Shown in pieces: positions 18,123 through 27,460 of a stretch of 64,000 nucleotides of DNA (the first letter of the stretch is position 1; every line of letters begins with the position of its first letter). Below the pieces are notes generated by a model. That model made no database searches. It was given only the letters and a program-made list of their open reading frames with translations, and was not told the DNA's origin. The stretch comes from Nitrosomonadales bacterium (lineage in GTDB: Bacteria > Pseudomonadota > Gammaproteobacteria > Burkholderiales > Gallionellaceae): positions 1-64,000 of the forward strand of contig JACOUM010000010.1 in NCBI GenBank assembly GCA_016177795.1, in the 5' to 3' direction. The position numbers were made by a program, and so were the translations under genes.

Positions 18123-19331
18123 TTATTTGCCGTCCGTGGCCACTGCGGTTTGCAGCATCTCGAAAATGCCCGGGATGGCGGCCCCAACCCGGCTCCAGTT
18201 CGGGATGAGCGGGCTGCCCATGGGATTTTCCATGTACACCTGAGCAGCCATGGCGATCGCCTTGGCAAATGCCTCCACCGCTCTCGCCTCTTCATGCCGG
18301 TCGAACTCCAGGCCGTTGATCGTCGCATCGGCTTCGTATTTCATCAGCGTATCCTCTGCCTGTCTCAGGTAAGTCACCATCAATGATTTGAACAGCCCGT
18401 CCGAGAACACGACGCCGTCTGACGCCAGCGTCCTGAACAGGGACTTGCAGATGTCCACAGTCATCTTCATCAGGCCTTTGCTCGCGTCGTCGGCGGAAAG
18501 CGCCTGGTGTTTGTGCTCGTAAGTCGATGCGATATCCACCTGGCATACCCGGCGCGGCGAATAGTTGCGGTACACTTCGGCCAGCGAGCCGACCTCCAGC
18601 CCCCAGTCGCTGGGGATGCGGTTTACCCGTGCGACGTCCGTGGTCATGCAGAATTCCCCGGCCAGCGGATAGCGGAAGCTGTCGAGAAATACCAGGAAAC
18701 CATGCTGTCCGACGAGCTGCTGCAGGGAACGAACCAGCGGCGTCACCAGCAGCCGCGTGACCCGCCCGTTCATCTTGTTCGACACCCTGCTGTAATAGCC
18801 CTTGCAGAACACGTAATCCAGCGCCGGGTTGGCCACCGGATAGCACAGCCGCGCCAGCAGCTCGCGGCTGTAGGTGACGATATCGCAGTCGTGCAGCGCA
18901 ATTACGCTCGATTGCGCGCGCGCCAGCACATAGCCATAAGCGAGCCATGCGGAGCGTCCCTTGCCCGGCGGCCCCACGTCCAGACCGTTTCTGCCCAGGG
19001 TCTCGTATATTTCGCCGATGCGCTTGCCGTTGTTGTGGATGATATTGACCTCGGTGGCGATCGGCGCCATGAACTCGCGCACCATCTCTAGTTGCTGCTC
19101 CGAGGCTTGGTCCAGGGTGAGCACGATCTCCTTCAGGTACTTTACCTTGGACAGTTCCCGGACGATTCCCGGCATGGCCGGCCCCTCGAACTCCGAATAC
19201 AGCGCCGGCAGCACCAGGGCGACCGGCCTGGTCCTTGAGAAACCGTGCAATTCCGACTCCAGCCGTTCCAGTGAGGGCTTGCCAAGCTGGTGCAGCGTGG
19301 TGATGATTCCCGTCTGGTAAAAGTCCGACAT
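18123..19331 (-). CDS. Glucosyl-3-phosphoglycerate synthase-like glycosyltransferase
   Basis: The 402-residue protein resembles GT81/GpgS-type enzymes. VALVLPALYSEFEGPAM opens the nucleotide-sugar fold, GPPGKGRSAWLAYGY follows, and the metal-binding DxD is in IALHDCDIVTYS near residue 190. The acceptor region includes PLAGEFCMTTDVAR and DWGLEVGSLAEVY. Such enzymes transfer glucose or mannose to 3-phosphoglycerate. It is the last gene of a four-gene - strand group with a mechanosensitive channel and an MPG phosphatase, which supports a compatible-solute role. Confidence 0.75.
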   Translation of the reverse strand: MSDFYQTGIITTLHQLGKPSLERLESELHGFSRTRPVALVLPALYSEFEGPAMPGIVRELSKVKYLKEIVLTLDQASEQQLEMVREFMAPIATEVNIIHNNGKRIGEIYETLGRNGLDVGPPGKGRSAWLAYGYVLARAQSSVIALHDCDIVTYSRELLARLCYPVANPALDYVFCKGYYSRVSNKMNGRVTRLLVTPLVRSLQQLVGQHGFLVFLDSFRYPLAGEFCMTTDVARVNRIPSDWGLEVGSLAEVYRNYSPRRVCQVDIASTYEHKHQALSADDASKGLMKMTVDICKSLFRTLASDGVVFSDGLFKSLMVTYLRQAEDTLMKYEADATINGLEFDRHEEARAVEAFAKAIAMAAQVYMENPMGSPLIPNWSRVGAAIPGIFEMLQTAVATDGK

Positions 19332-19343
19332 GGCTACCCCCGT

Positions 19344-20048
19344 CTAAATGTGCTCGATCTCGTCTTTCGGTTCTTCCGCAGTTGTTTCCGTGGCCTCCCT
19401 TTCAATCATCCGTTTTGCCACGCCGATGCCGCCCACGCCGAAAGCAATGGAGAGCGCCACCACAATGCCGCCGAAAATAATCGAAAAGGCCGCGATCACG
19501 ATGTTGGGCGCGATTTTGAGCTGCTCCATGACCATCGCCAGCGTCATCACCGCCAGCAGGACGCGGACAGTCTCGGCCAGCAGCTTGGCGTAGTGGAAGC
19601 CGCTGTTTGCGGCGGTGATCAGCACCGCGCGGCTGACGAAACCTGCCAGGATATAACCGACCACCAGAATGATGGAGGCGGAAAAAACACGCGGCATGTA
19701 GCCGAAGAAATGCCCCACCACCTGGTCGATCGCCGCGACCTTGAGCGCGCTCAGCCCGACCATCAGCGTCACAATGGCCAGCAGCCAGAACACGATAGCG
19801 CCGAGGATGGCAGAAGGTTTGGTCCACACGTCGCCTTTGCGTATCAGGGTGGTGAACCCCATGCGGTCGGACCAGCTGTCAAATTTTACCGCGATCAGCA
19901 GCTTCACCACGATAATCCTGAGTATCTTGGCCAGCAGAATGCCCACCAGCAGGATTACCAGCATGGCCAGCAGGTTGGGTAAAAAGCTCTTGAACTTGAG
20001 AAACACTTCCTGCAAAGGCTCGAGCATCAGGTTCAGAAATTCTGTCAT
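19344..20048 (-). CDS. CmpX/MscS-like small mechanosensitive channel
   Basis: The 234-residue inner-membrane protein has about five transmembrane helices. A glycine-rich stretch, FGGIVVALSIAFGVGGIGVAKRM, sits near the C-terminus and resembles the pore helix of MscS relatives. It lacks the large cytoplasmic vestibule of MscS and fits the conserved TM-helix (CmpX) type. It lies 12 bp upstream of the GpgS-like gene and 18 bp downstream of the second glycosyltransferase. Co-expression with solute synthesis would couple osmolyte production and release. Confidence 0.75.
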   Translation of the reverse strand: MTEFLNLMLEPLQEVFLKFKSFLPNLLAMLVILLVGILLAKILRIIVVKLLIAVKFDSWSDRMGFTTLIRKGDVWTKPSAILGAIVFWLLAIVTLMVGLSALKVAAIDQVVGHFFGYMPRVFSASIILVVGYILAGFVSRAVLITAANSGFHYAKLLAETVRVLLAVMTLAMVMEQLKIAPNIVIAAFSIIFGGIVVALSIAFGVGGIGVAKRMIEREATETTAEEPKDEIEHI

Positions 20049-20066
20049 GATTTATTCTCCTCAGTG

Positions 20067-21326
20067 TTATTTCCAACGGGTTGCCAGGTAGTCCTTGCTG
20101 CTTTCAAATTCCATGCAGAGCTTTTCGATCTCGGCTTCCGCCTCGGCCGCTTCCATCTGCTCGGCGGCCAGAATGAATGAAGCCGTTTTTCCGACATAAA
20201 GCGGCGTCAGGGACTTGATCAGGTGTTCCGTTGGCAGCTTCTTCTGGTGAAAGGCGATGGCGTAATCATAGATGATCCGCGTCCACAGGCTGAGGGGGAA
20301 GTCAAACTCGCCATCGCTTAACGCGCCCAGCCGCTCCACCTCCCTGAGATCGCCGGCGCCGAGGATGTCGAGCCAGATCTCGCGCAGGTTATTCAGGCTT
20401 TCGCGAAACAGCTTCAACATCCTTGCGGTATTGACGTTGACGTGCTCCAGTCCGACGGTGTATTCAAAACCGAAGGTCGTTACCGGTTCGGAACCGCGGA
20501 TCGGCACCCAGACATCGGCATAGTTTTCCATCAGGTCGAAGGTGGCGCTGACCACCTGATAGAGCATGTTGCTCAGATCGGCGCCCGGATCCTTGGCATC
20601 ATGTATTTTTGCGCCGAGGAAGGATTGGGCAACCTTGAAGCCATTGGCGATTGCCGTCGTGGTCATCCAGATATCGATACCGAAGCGCGCGACATCCGAT
20701 TCCCACACATCCTTGGTCAGATAGAACTGCGCCAGCTTGCCGGAGAAACCGAAATCCCCGCCGATGGGCTGCCGCAACCGCTTGCCGTAGAGCGTGCGGG
20801 TGAGCGGATAGACGATGCTGTTGGTAATCGTCCCGTCGAACTTGTGCCGGTGGTAAAGCGGGGCAACATAGTCAAAGCCGCCGTTCAGCACCGGTTTAAC
20901 CAGCAGTTCGACCCACTCGGGCGTGATGCTTCTGAGATCGGAATCGACCACTACGCAAGCCTTCGCATCCAGTCTTTGCGCGATTTCGAAAATGGACCGG
21001 AAGGCGCTGCCCTTGCCGGGAATCCCCGAATAGGAGAAGGCCAGTTTGGAGATGGGCTTGACGCGATGATGCAGCAGAATGGCGTTGAAATCCTCGACGG
21101 AGGTTTTGTGCACGACTTCCATGGTGCCGTCGCTGGAGCCGCCGTCGGAATTCACGATCACCGCCTTGTGGTCGGGAAAGTATTTGGCCAGGCCGGCCTG
21201 TACCGCGCGCACCACATGGCCAATGGTGCGCGCGTTGTTGAAGCTCGGGATGCCGACGAGGATGTCGGCATTCCCTGCCTTCTCGATCTGCTCGTGTATT
21301 TCAGCCCTGAATGTAACGTTATCCAT
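20067..21326 (-). CDS. Family 2-like glycosyltransferase, possibly glucosylglycerate-type
   Basis: The start is placed at ATG 21326 (MDNVTFRAEIHEQIEKAG), 419 residues. The longer track start reads through a REP-like repeat. ILVGIPSFNNARTIGHVVRA and the metal motif VVVDSDLRSI near residue 125 mark a GT-A fold. IGGDFGFSGKLAQFYL and FGIDIWMTTTAIANGF are the acceptor-side blocks shared with GpgS-like and glucosylglycerate synthases. Its neighbours are the MPG phosphatase fusion and a channel. Whether it and the GT at 18123 act in series or as alternatives is unclear. Confidence 0.7.
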   Translation of the reverse strand: MDNVTFRAEIHEQIEKAGNADILVGIPSFNNARTIGHVVRAVQAGLAKYFPDHKAVIVNSDGGSSDGTMEVVHKTSVEDFNAILLHHRVKPISKLAFSYSGIPGKGSAFRSIFEIAQRLDAKACVVVDSDLRSITPEWVELLVKPVLNGGFDYVAPLYHRHKFDGTITNSIVYPLTRTLYGKRLRQPIGGDFGFSGKLAQFYLTKDVWESDVARFGIDIWMTTTAIANGFKVAQSFLGAKIHDAKDPGADLSNMLYQVVSATFDLMENYADVWVPIRGSEPVTTFGFEYTVGLEHVNVNTARMLKLFRESLNNLREIWLDILGAGDLREVERLGALSDGEFDFPLSLWTRIIYDYAIAFHQKKLPTEHLIKSLTPLYVGKTASFILAAEQMEAAEAEAEIEKLCMEFESSKDYLATRWK

Positions 21327-21382
21327 GGTCCGGATTGCCTCGTAAAACGTGAGGCTTGCGCAGCAAGCCATCGTCCCCATCT

Positions 21383-21415
21383 CCTGCTTGCGGGAGAGGG
21401 CGGGGTGAGGGAAAC
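21383..21415. repeat. REP-like palindrome (CTTGCGGGAGAGGG type)
   Basis: CTCCTGCTTGCGGGAGAGGGCGGGGTGAGGG-type sequence is related to the copy at 12337. It lies in the gap between the fusion gene and the glycosyltransferase and explains the over-long track ORF there. Confidence 0.65.
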
Positions 21416-21493
21416 GGGCATGATGGGGTTTTGTCACCAGGTGCAGCTATTTACCATGCCCGTCAGACTGCGTTTACCTTATCACGATAGCGG

Positions 21494-23635
21494 CTACGCC
21501 GCACCCCGCTTTTCCAGCAGCAGCACCTGCATATCCATGACGTTCGTGCCGGTTGGCCCGGTGATGAAATGGGTTTGCCCCCCCGACAAGGCGTCGAGTT
21601 GCCGGAAGAACGAGTAGGAATCATTGTCATCCAGATACCGGGCCGGATCGAGTCCGAGACTGCGCGCCAGTACGGACGTGTTGCCGTCGACGATTGCGCC
21701 CGCCGCATCGGTCGGACCGTCGCCGCCATCGGTGCCGGCGGAAAGCAGTGACACGCCTTCCAGGCCTTCGATCTCCAGCGCGAAGGCCAGCGCGAGTTCC
21801 TGGTTCCTGCCGCCTTTCCCCGTTCCCCTGACGGTGACGGTGGTCTCGCCGCCGCACAGCAGGCAGCAACGCTCGCCTGCCCGCAAACCGGCGCGCGTCG
21901 CGCGCGCGGTCTGTGCCAGAAAGCGCGCGGCGGCGCGCGCCTCGCCCTGGAGTTCCGCGCCGATGATTTTCGTGGCGAGCCCGAGTTGCCGGGATTTTTC
22001 CTGCGCGGCATCCAGCGCCAGGCTGATTGCGCCGACGATCACGTTGCGGGTTTTATCGAGGCAGCGGTCGCCGTCTTTCACCGTCTCGGGAACTTGCCCG
22101 CCCGCGCCTCTTTCCAGATGCGCCATGACGCGCGGCGGCATTTTTTCCCGCAGTCCGTATTTCGCGATCGCCGCCAGCGCCTGGTCGAAGGTCGAACCGT
22201 CCGGCGCAGTCGGCCCGGAGGCGATCACGTCCAGCCGGTCGCCGATGACATCGGAAAGCAGCAGCGTGACGACCTGCGCCGGGTAAGCCGCCTGTGCCAG
22301 CCGGCCGCCCTTGACGGCGGAAAGATGCTTGCGCACCGCGTTCAATTCATCGATGGATGCACCCGCCTGCAACAGCAAAGCCGTCGCCTGCTGCTTGTCC
22401 CGCAGCGTCATGCCCTCGGCCGGCGCAACCAGCAGCGCGGAACCGCCGCCCGACAGCAGACAGATCACCAGCGTCTTCGCATCGGCCGCCTGCACCATTT
22501 CCAGGATGCGTTTCGTGCCCGCTTCGCCCGCTTCGTTCGGCACCGGGTGGGCGGCTTCCACCTGCTCGATGATGGTCAGCGGCAACCTGTGGCCATCCTT
22601 CACGACAATCAGTCCGGCGGAGATGCGTTCGCCGAGCAAGGCCACGGCCGCCTGTGCCATGCGCGCCGTGGCCTTGCCGGCGCCGACCACGATGATGCGC
22701 TCGAATGCGGCCAGATCGAAGCGGGCATCGCCAACGTGCAGACAGCCATTTTCGATTTTTGCAAAGTTGAGTACTGCGCGGTACGGGTCGACGGCGGCGA
22801 GAGCGGCGTTGAAGATTTCGATCAACAGCCCGGTATTGTTCCCGGAGAGCAATTGCAGCACGGCTTCGTTCCAGCCGGCCGGCCCGGGAAGTTGCGTCTT
22901 CAGCAGATCGGGAACGGCGATGCGCGCGTCATGACTGCCGTCTGCGTGCCGCACCAGCACCGGGTGATCCACCGCTTGCAGCATCTGCAGGTCGTTCAGG
23001 TTGTCGCCCAAGCCGATGCTCGCGACCGCGCCATATTCATGCTGGTAGAGCGCTTTGAGCAGGTGCACGGCGCGCCCCTTGTCGTGATCGCCCATGATGT
23101 GGAAGAACTGCCCCTGGGTCCAGCGCAGGCCGGATTGTTCAATAGCCTGCAGAAAGTGCTCGTCGGGCGCACCGTCGAATACGAAAGGTTCGTCGAAGTC
23201 GCGCTGCTTCGACAGCCTGGCCTCTTCGCGGGAGAGCCCGGTCAGCGTGGCGACCTCCTCGTCGGTCATGTCCGCGAAACCGCGTACCCCGGCTCCGAGC
23301 TGCTGGCGAAGCCTGACAAACCGGCTCCTGATCTCGGCATAGGGTATGCCGAGCCGGATGAGGCTATAGCCGTCAAATGTTTCGGCTTCGAACGGCTCTG
23401 AAAAGTAGCCACGCGGAATGAATATCCCGCCGCCATTCTCGGCGATGAACGGATGCCGGTTATCCAGGCGCTGGCGATAACCCTCGATCTCCGTCCGCGT
23501 TTTACTGGAACACAGGACAAGCGGAATCCCGCGTGTCCGGATTGCATCGAGGGCAGGCTGCGCCGCAGTAAAGGAATAACTGGTCGAATCGAGCAGTGTT
23601 CCGTCCAGATCGCTGACGATGATCGTATCCGGCAT
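21494..23635 (-). CDS. Mannosyl-3-phosphoglycerate phosphatase fused to glycerate kinase
   Basis: From ATG 23635, preceded by AGGAAAGG, the protein has 713 residues. Residues 1-270 are a HAD phosphatase of the MPGP type (VSDLDGTLLDST, LCSSKTRTEIEGY, IGLGDNLNDLQML). Residues about 280-710 are a class II (MOFRL) glycerate 2-kinase: GAGKATARMA, LLSGGGSALL, SDVIGDRLDVIASGPT and a C-terminal GTDGGDGPTDAAGA. The first half would dephosphorylate glucosyl- or mannosyl-3-phosphoglycerate. The second would phosphorylate glycerate, perhaps recycling it. This fusion is uncommon. Confidence 0.85.
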   Translation of the reverse strand: MPDTIIVSDLDGTLLDSTSYSFTAAQPALDAIRTRGIPLVLCSSKTRTEIEGYRQRLDNRHPFIAENGGGIFIPRGYFSEPFEAETFDGYSLIRLGIPYAEIRSRFVRLRQQLGAGVRGFADMTDEEVATLTGLSREEARLSKQRDFDEPFVFDGAPDEHFLQAIEQSGLRWTQGQFFHIMGDHDKGRAVHLLKALYQHEYGAVASIGLGDNLNDLQMLQAVDHPVLVRHADGSHDARIAVPDLLKTQLPGPAGWNEAVLQLLSGNNTGLLIEIFNAALAAVDPYRAVLNFAKIENGCLHVGDARFDLAAFERIIVVGAGKATARMAQAAVALLGERISAGLIVVKDGHRLPLTIIEQVEAAHPVPNEAGEAGTKRILEMVQAADAKTLVICLLSGGGSALLVAPAEGMTLRDKQQATALLLQAGASIDELNAVRKHLSAVKGGRLAQAAYPAQVVTLLLSDVIGDRLDVIASGPTAPDGSTFDQALAAIAKYGLREKMPPRVMAHLERGAGGQVPETVKDGDRCLDKTRNVIVGAISLALDAAQEKSRQLGLATKIIGAELQGEARAAARFLAQTARATRAGLRAGERCCLLCGGETTVTVRGTGKGGRNQELALAFALEIEGLEGVSLLSAGTDGGDGPTDAAGAIVDGNTSVLARSLGLDPARYLDDNDSYSFFRQLDALSGGQTHFITGPTGTNVMDMQVLLLEKRGAA

Positions 23636-23742
23636 GAGTCCTTTCCTGTTATCCGGGTGCGCCAAGAGGGCAAGTGCGGCCCGGACGGGCTGGTTATCCG
23701 GGTGGCCGGTCGTGGCTATCGGCCGGCAAGCCTTGTTGGATA

Positions 23743-25713
23743 TTACCCGTTATGCAGCCACGCTTCCGCCTCCTGCAGCGCTTCCGGCAGGCCGAGCAGC
23801 ACCAGCACGTCGCCTGCCTGCAACACCATTTCCTCGCTCGGTTGCGCGCCGTGCACGCCGTGGCGGCGTAGCGCGTTCACCTCGACATTCAATGCCTCCA
23901 GGCCAACCTCGTGCAATCTTTTACCCACTGCTGCTGAGTCTTCCCTGAGCAGCACACTCAGAAAGCGCTGTTGCAGGCTTTCTGTCGCCTCTCCAACCTC
24001 GCCTTGCATGGTGCGCAGATAACCGCTGAATACCGCATAACGGCGCGCGCGGTTTTCCTGAACGCGGCGGATCACGCGGTTGAGCGGCACGCCCGCCATC
24101 AGCATGGCTTGCGAGGCGAGCATTACGCTGCCTTCCAGCACCTCGGCGACGACTTCCGCCGCGCCGGCATCCTTCAGCGCTTCCACATGGGTGTCGTCGG
24201 TGGTGCGCACTACCACCGGCAGGTCGGGGCGCAGCTCCTTGGTATGGCGCAGGATCGCCAGCGCGGAGTGCTTGTCGCTATAGGTCACCACCAACGCCTT
24301 GGCGCGCATCAAACCGGCGGCCATCAATACTTCGCGCTTGGCGGCATCGCCATACACCACGCTCTTTTTCGCGGCGATAGCCTCGTGCACGCGGCGCGAA
24401 TCCAGATCCAGCGCGATGAAGCTCAGGCCTTCATCTTCCAGAAAACTCGCCAGCTTCTGGCCGCTGCGCCCATAGCCGCACAGAATGATGTGTCCGCTGC
24501 TGCCCATGCTCTGGATGGCGATCTGGTGCATCTGCATGGCGCGGCTGGTCCATTCGGCAGCGGAAAACCGCCGCGCGATGGCTTCGGCATGTTGAATCAT
24601 GAACGGCGCGGCCAGCATCGACAGCAGCATCGCCGCCAGCACGATTTGCATGGTCGCGCTGTCGAGCAGGTGCGCGCCGTCCGCCAGCGTCAGCAGCACG
24701 AAACCGAATTCGCCGGCCTGCGCCAGGCCGATCGCGCTGCGCAACGCCACCCCCCAGTCGCCTTCGAAGGCACGCGCCAGCAGCGCCACAACCAGCGCCT
24801 TGAACAGGATCAGCCCGGTCAGCACCAGCAACACCCAGCCGAATTCCGCCATGACATTGCCCAAGTCGAGCTTCATGCCGATGGTGACGAAAAACAGGCC
24901 GAGCAGCACATCGCGGAACGGCTTGATATCCTCTTCCACCTGATAGCGGTATTCGGTCTCGGAAATCAGCATGCCGGCGACGAACGCGCCCAGCGCCAGC
25001 GACAGTCCCGCCAGTTCGGTGAAATAGGCCAGACCCAGGGTGATGAGCAGCACGTTGAGCATGAACAGCTCGGAGGATTTCTGCCGCGCCACGACGTGAA
25101 ACCATGAGCGCATGACACGCTGCCCGAACACCAGCAGCAGCAACAATACCGCCGCTGCCTTGAGCGTGGCGAAAGCCAGCGTGGCAGGCAGGTCTTCCGC
25201 GCTGGTCGCCAATGCCGGGATGATGATCAGCAGCGGGACGACCGCGATATCCTGAAACAGCAGCACGCCCATCATCTGCTGTCCGTAGGGCAAATTCAGT
25301 TCGGCGCGCTCGACCAGCATCTTGCTGACGATCGCCGTGGAAGACATCGCCAGCACGCCGCCCAATGCCAAGCCGGTGCGCCAATCCAGGTCGAACAGCG
25401 CAGCCACTGCCATGACCAGCAGCATCGTCACCACCACCTGCGCGCCGCCCAGACCGAACACGGTGCGCTTCATCGCCCTCAGGCGTGCCAGGCTGAATTC
25501 CAGGCCGATGCTGAACATCAGGAACACCACGCCGAATTCGGCAAGATGCTGCGTCCCCACCGCGTCGGGGATCCACGCCAGCGCGTGCGGCCCGATCAGG
25601 ATGCCGACGACGAGATAACCCAGCATCACCGGCAAATGCAGGATGCGGCACAGCACCACCACGATCACGGCGGTGGCGAGCAGAATGAGAACGAGTGAGA
25701 GCGAGTTTTCCAT
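23743..25713 (-). CDS. CPA2-family K+/H+ antiporter with TrkA-N and TrkA-C domains (KefB/KefC-like)
   Basis: About 12 transmembrane helices (residues 1-380, with GYLVVGILIGPHAL and AEFGVVFLMFSIGLEF) form a Na+/H+ exchanger domain. An RCK/TrkA-N Rossmann domain (SGHIILCGYGRSGQKL, near 415) and a TrkA-C regulatory domain (about 570-650) follow. Such proteins move potassium or sodium against protons and respond to nucleotides. It reads in the same direction as the osmolyte genes, about 110 bp upstream, and fits a shared osmotic role. Confidence 0.9.
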   Translation of the reverse strand: MENSLSLVLILLATAVIVVVLCRILHLPVMLGYLVVGILIGPHALAWIPDAVGTQHLAEFGVVFLMFSIGLEFSLARLRAMKRTVFGLGGAQVVVTMLLVMAVAALFDLDWRTGLALGGVLAMSSTAIVSKMLVERAELNLPYGQQMMGVLLFQDIAVVPLLIIIPALATSAEDLPATLAFATLKAAAVLLLLLVFGQRVMRSWFHVVARQKSSELFMLNVLLITLGLAYFTELAGLSLALGAFVAGMLISETEYRYQVEEDIKPFRDVLLGLFFVTIGMKLDLGNVMAEFGWVLLVLTGLILFKALVVALLARAFEGDWGVALRSAIGLAQAGEFGFVLLTLADGAHLLDSATMQIVLAAMLLSMLAAPFMIQHAEAIARRFSAAEWTSRAMQMHQIAIQSMGSSGHIILCGYGRSGQKLASFLEDEGLSFIALDLDSRRVHEAIAAKKSVVYGDAAKREVLMAAGLMRAKALVVTYSDKHSALAILRHTKELRPDLPVVVRTTDDTHVEALKDAGAAEVVAEVLEGSVMLASQAMLMAGVPLNRVIRRVQENRARRYAVFSGYLRTMQGEVGEATESLQQRFLSVLLREDSAAVGKRLHEVGLEALNVEVNALRRHGVHGAQPSEEMVLQAGDVLVLLGLPEALQEAEAWLHNG

Positions 25714-25962
25714 CCGGTCGGGTTATTTTCTTCCGGACTCGATAATGCCGCACTAATGCGCGCTTTGCAAAGTCCCCTTTGCATCGGGGCAGGCCAATTA
25801 TCCGGGATGGTTCGGGAAACGACCGGGATGTGTTGCCGGGGGTTATTGCGGGAGGTATGCAGCGCTAATCAAGCGGCGGAACCGTGAAGCGTTCCGCCTG
25901 TTGATTGCATACTGTCTGCAGGGTTGCTGCGCAAAGCACAGACCAATCGCTGCGCGGCGTGC

Positions 25963-26007
25963 TTACAGCCCGGCATCCGCGCGAAGCGCGGCTGCTTTGT
26001 CAGTGCT
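25963..26007 (-). pseudogene. Diverged remnant of the metK 3' end
   Basis: Read on the - strand, this encodes [14 protein letters not shown] followed by TAA. That is identical in protein to the end of intact metK at 26220. Most codons differ, and all differences are synonymous. The copy therefore derives from a diverged metK rather than from a recent local duplication. Confidence 0.85.
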
Positions 26008-26027
26008 TTGACTGCGGCCGGTGCTGC

Positions 26028-26064
26028 GCACCTTAACATCGCAAGCGATGTTAGCCTTCGCCCG
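26028..26064. repeat. TAAC/GTTAGCC palindromic repeat, copy b
   Basis: TAACATCGC-AAGCGATGTTAGCC forms a near-perfect stem and is followed by TTCGCCCGAA. It lies immediately on the gene side of the metK remnant. The preceding CGGCCGGTGC block matches the block beside copy d at the glmS remnant. Confidence 0.8.
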
Positions 26065-26157
26065 AATAAAGATAAGCACGCCTGCGGCGTGTGGATTGCA
26101 AGCGTTGCCTACAATCCAGCTGCTATATCTGTATTTTGGCTACAGCCACCGCTTCGC

Positions 26158-26190
26158 GGTTTAACTTGCTTCGCAAGTTAGCCTGCGCCG
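26158..26190. repeat. TAAC/GTTAGCC palindromic repeat, copy c
   Basis: TTTAACTTGC-TTC-GCAAGTTAGCCTGCGCCG forms a stem-loop and is followed by AAGCACAGATAAGCGCC up to the metK stop. Comparison with copy d shows the same GCGCCG-AAGCAC continuation, which is useful for reconstructing the Tn7-like insertion site. Confidence 0.8.
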
Positions 26191-26219
26191 AAGCACAGAT
26201 AAGCGCCGCAGGCGCGGCC

Positions 26220-27398
26220 TTACAGGCCAGCGTCAGCCCGCAGGGCTGCCGCCTTATCCGTGCTTTCCCAGCTGAACTCAGGCTCTTCGCGGCCGAAGTG
26301 GCCATAGGCGGCGGTCTTTTCATAGATCGGGCGCAGCAGGTCGAGCATCTGCACGATGCCTTTCGGGCGCAGGTCGAAATGCTTCCCGACCAGTTCCGCG
26401 ATTTTCTCGTCGGAAACCTTGCCGGTGCCGTAAGTAGTAACCCAGATGCTGGTGGGTTTTGCCACGCCGATCGCGTAGGAAAGCTGGATCAGGCATTTGC
26501 TGGCCAGACCGGCGGCGACGATGTTCTTGGCGACATAGCGGCCGGCATAAGCGGCAGAGCGGTCGACCTTGGACGGATCCTTGCCGGAGAATGCGCCGCC
26601 GCCGTGCGGAGCCGCGCCGCCGTAGGTGTCGACAATGATCTTGCGGCCGGTCAGGCCGCAGTCGCCCTGCGGGCCGCCGACGACGAAACGCCCGGTCGGG
26701 TTGACCAGGTATTTGATGTTGCCCTTCATCAGCTCCTTCGGCAGAATCGGCTTGATGATCTCCTCGATCACGGCATCGATTGCGGACTGCTTCATCTTCG
26801 GCCCGTCGGACATTTCCGGCGCATGCTGGGTGGACAGCACCACGGTGTCGATGGAGTGCGGCTTGCCATCCGCATAGCGCACGGTAACCTGCGATTTCGC
26901 GTCCGGGCGCAGCCAGTTCAGGCGGCCGTCGCGGCGCAATTGCGATTGGCGTTCAACCAGGCGATGCGCCAAGTGAATCGGCAGCGGCATCAGCACGTCG
27001 GTTTCGTCGCAGGCATAGCCGAACATCAGCCCCTGGTCTCCCGCGCCCTGATCCAGGGTGTCGTCATAAGCCTTGTTCACGCCCTGCGCGATATCCGGGC
27101 TCTGCTTGTCATAGGCCACCAGCACCGCGCAGCCCTTGTAGTCGATGCCGTATTCGGTGTTGTCGTAGCCGATGCGCTTGATGGTGTCGCGCGCCACCTG
27201 AATGTAATCGACATTGGCGGCGGTGGTGATCTCGCCGGCCAGCACGACGAGGCCGGTATTGCACAGCGTTTCGGCGGCAATGCGCGAATGCTTGTCCTGC
27301 GCTAGAATGGCATCGACGATGGCGTCGGAAATTTGATCCGCCACCTTGTCGGGATGGCCTTCAGATACTGACTCAGACGTAAACAAATATTCGCTCAT
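26220..27398 (-). CDS. metK: S-adenosylmethionine synthase
   Basis: MetK makes S-adenosylmethionine from methionine and ATP. The 392-residue protein has the family motifs [15 protein letters not shown] at the N-terminus, [12 protein letters not shown] near residue 120, and [19 protein letters not shown] near 265. The length is normal. It is divergent from the acyltransferase gene with a 62-bp gap. I see no SAM riboswitch-like structure in that short leader. Confidence 0.97.
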   Translation of the reverse strand: MSEYLFTSESVSEGHPDKVADQISDAIVDAILAQDKHSRIAAETLCNTGLVVLAGEITTAANVDYIQVARDTIKRIGYDNTEYGIDYKGCAVLVAYDKQSPDIAQGVNKAYDDTLDQGAGDQGLMFGYACDETDVLMPLPIHLAHRLVERQSQLRRDGRLNWLRPDAKSQVTVRYADGKPHSIDTVVLSTQHAPEMSDGPKMKQSAIDAVIEEIIKPILPKELMKGNIKYLVNPTGRFVVGGPQGDCGLTGRKIIVDTYGGAAPHGGGAFSGKDPSKVDRSAAYAGRYVAKNIVAAGLASKCLIQLSYAIGVAKPTSIWVTTYGTGKVSDEKIAELVGKHFDLRPKGIVQMLDLLRPIYEKTAAYGHFGREEPEFSWESTDKAAALRADAGL

Positions 27399-27460
27399 GG
27401 TTCTCCGTTCGATCTCTACGGTAATTAAACAGGGCGCGCATTATAACAAACCGGATTCAT

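Larger units (their letters stand above)
25714..26219. other. Repeat-rich region downstream of metK, no gene
   Basis: This 506-bp stretch holds a diverged metK 3' remnant, two copies of the TAAC/GTTAGCC repeat, and further GC-rich hairpins (GCGCCGCAGGCGC, CACGCCTGCGGCGTG). The sequence next to the metK stop (GAAGCACAGATAAGCG) has a degenerate counterpart next to the remnant. The ORFs at 25924 and 26091 in the track are read through these repeats and are not credible genes. Confidence 0.7.

Noticed and set aside
25924-27305. Long + strand ORFs (25924, 26091) over the metK region
   Set aside because: They are antisense shadows of metK and read-through of the palindromic repeats. The - strand metK is unmistakable.
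27399-27460. SAM or SAH riboswitch in front of metK
   Set aside because: The gap to the divergent acyltransferase gene is only 62 bp and shows no riboswitch-like set of stems.
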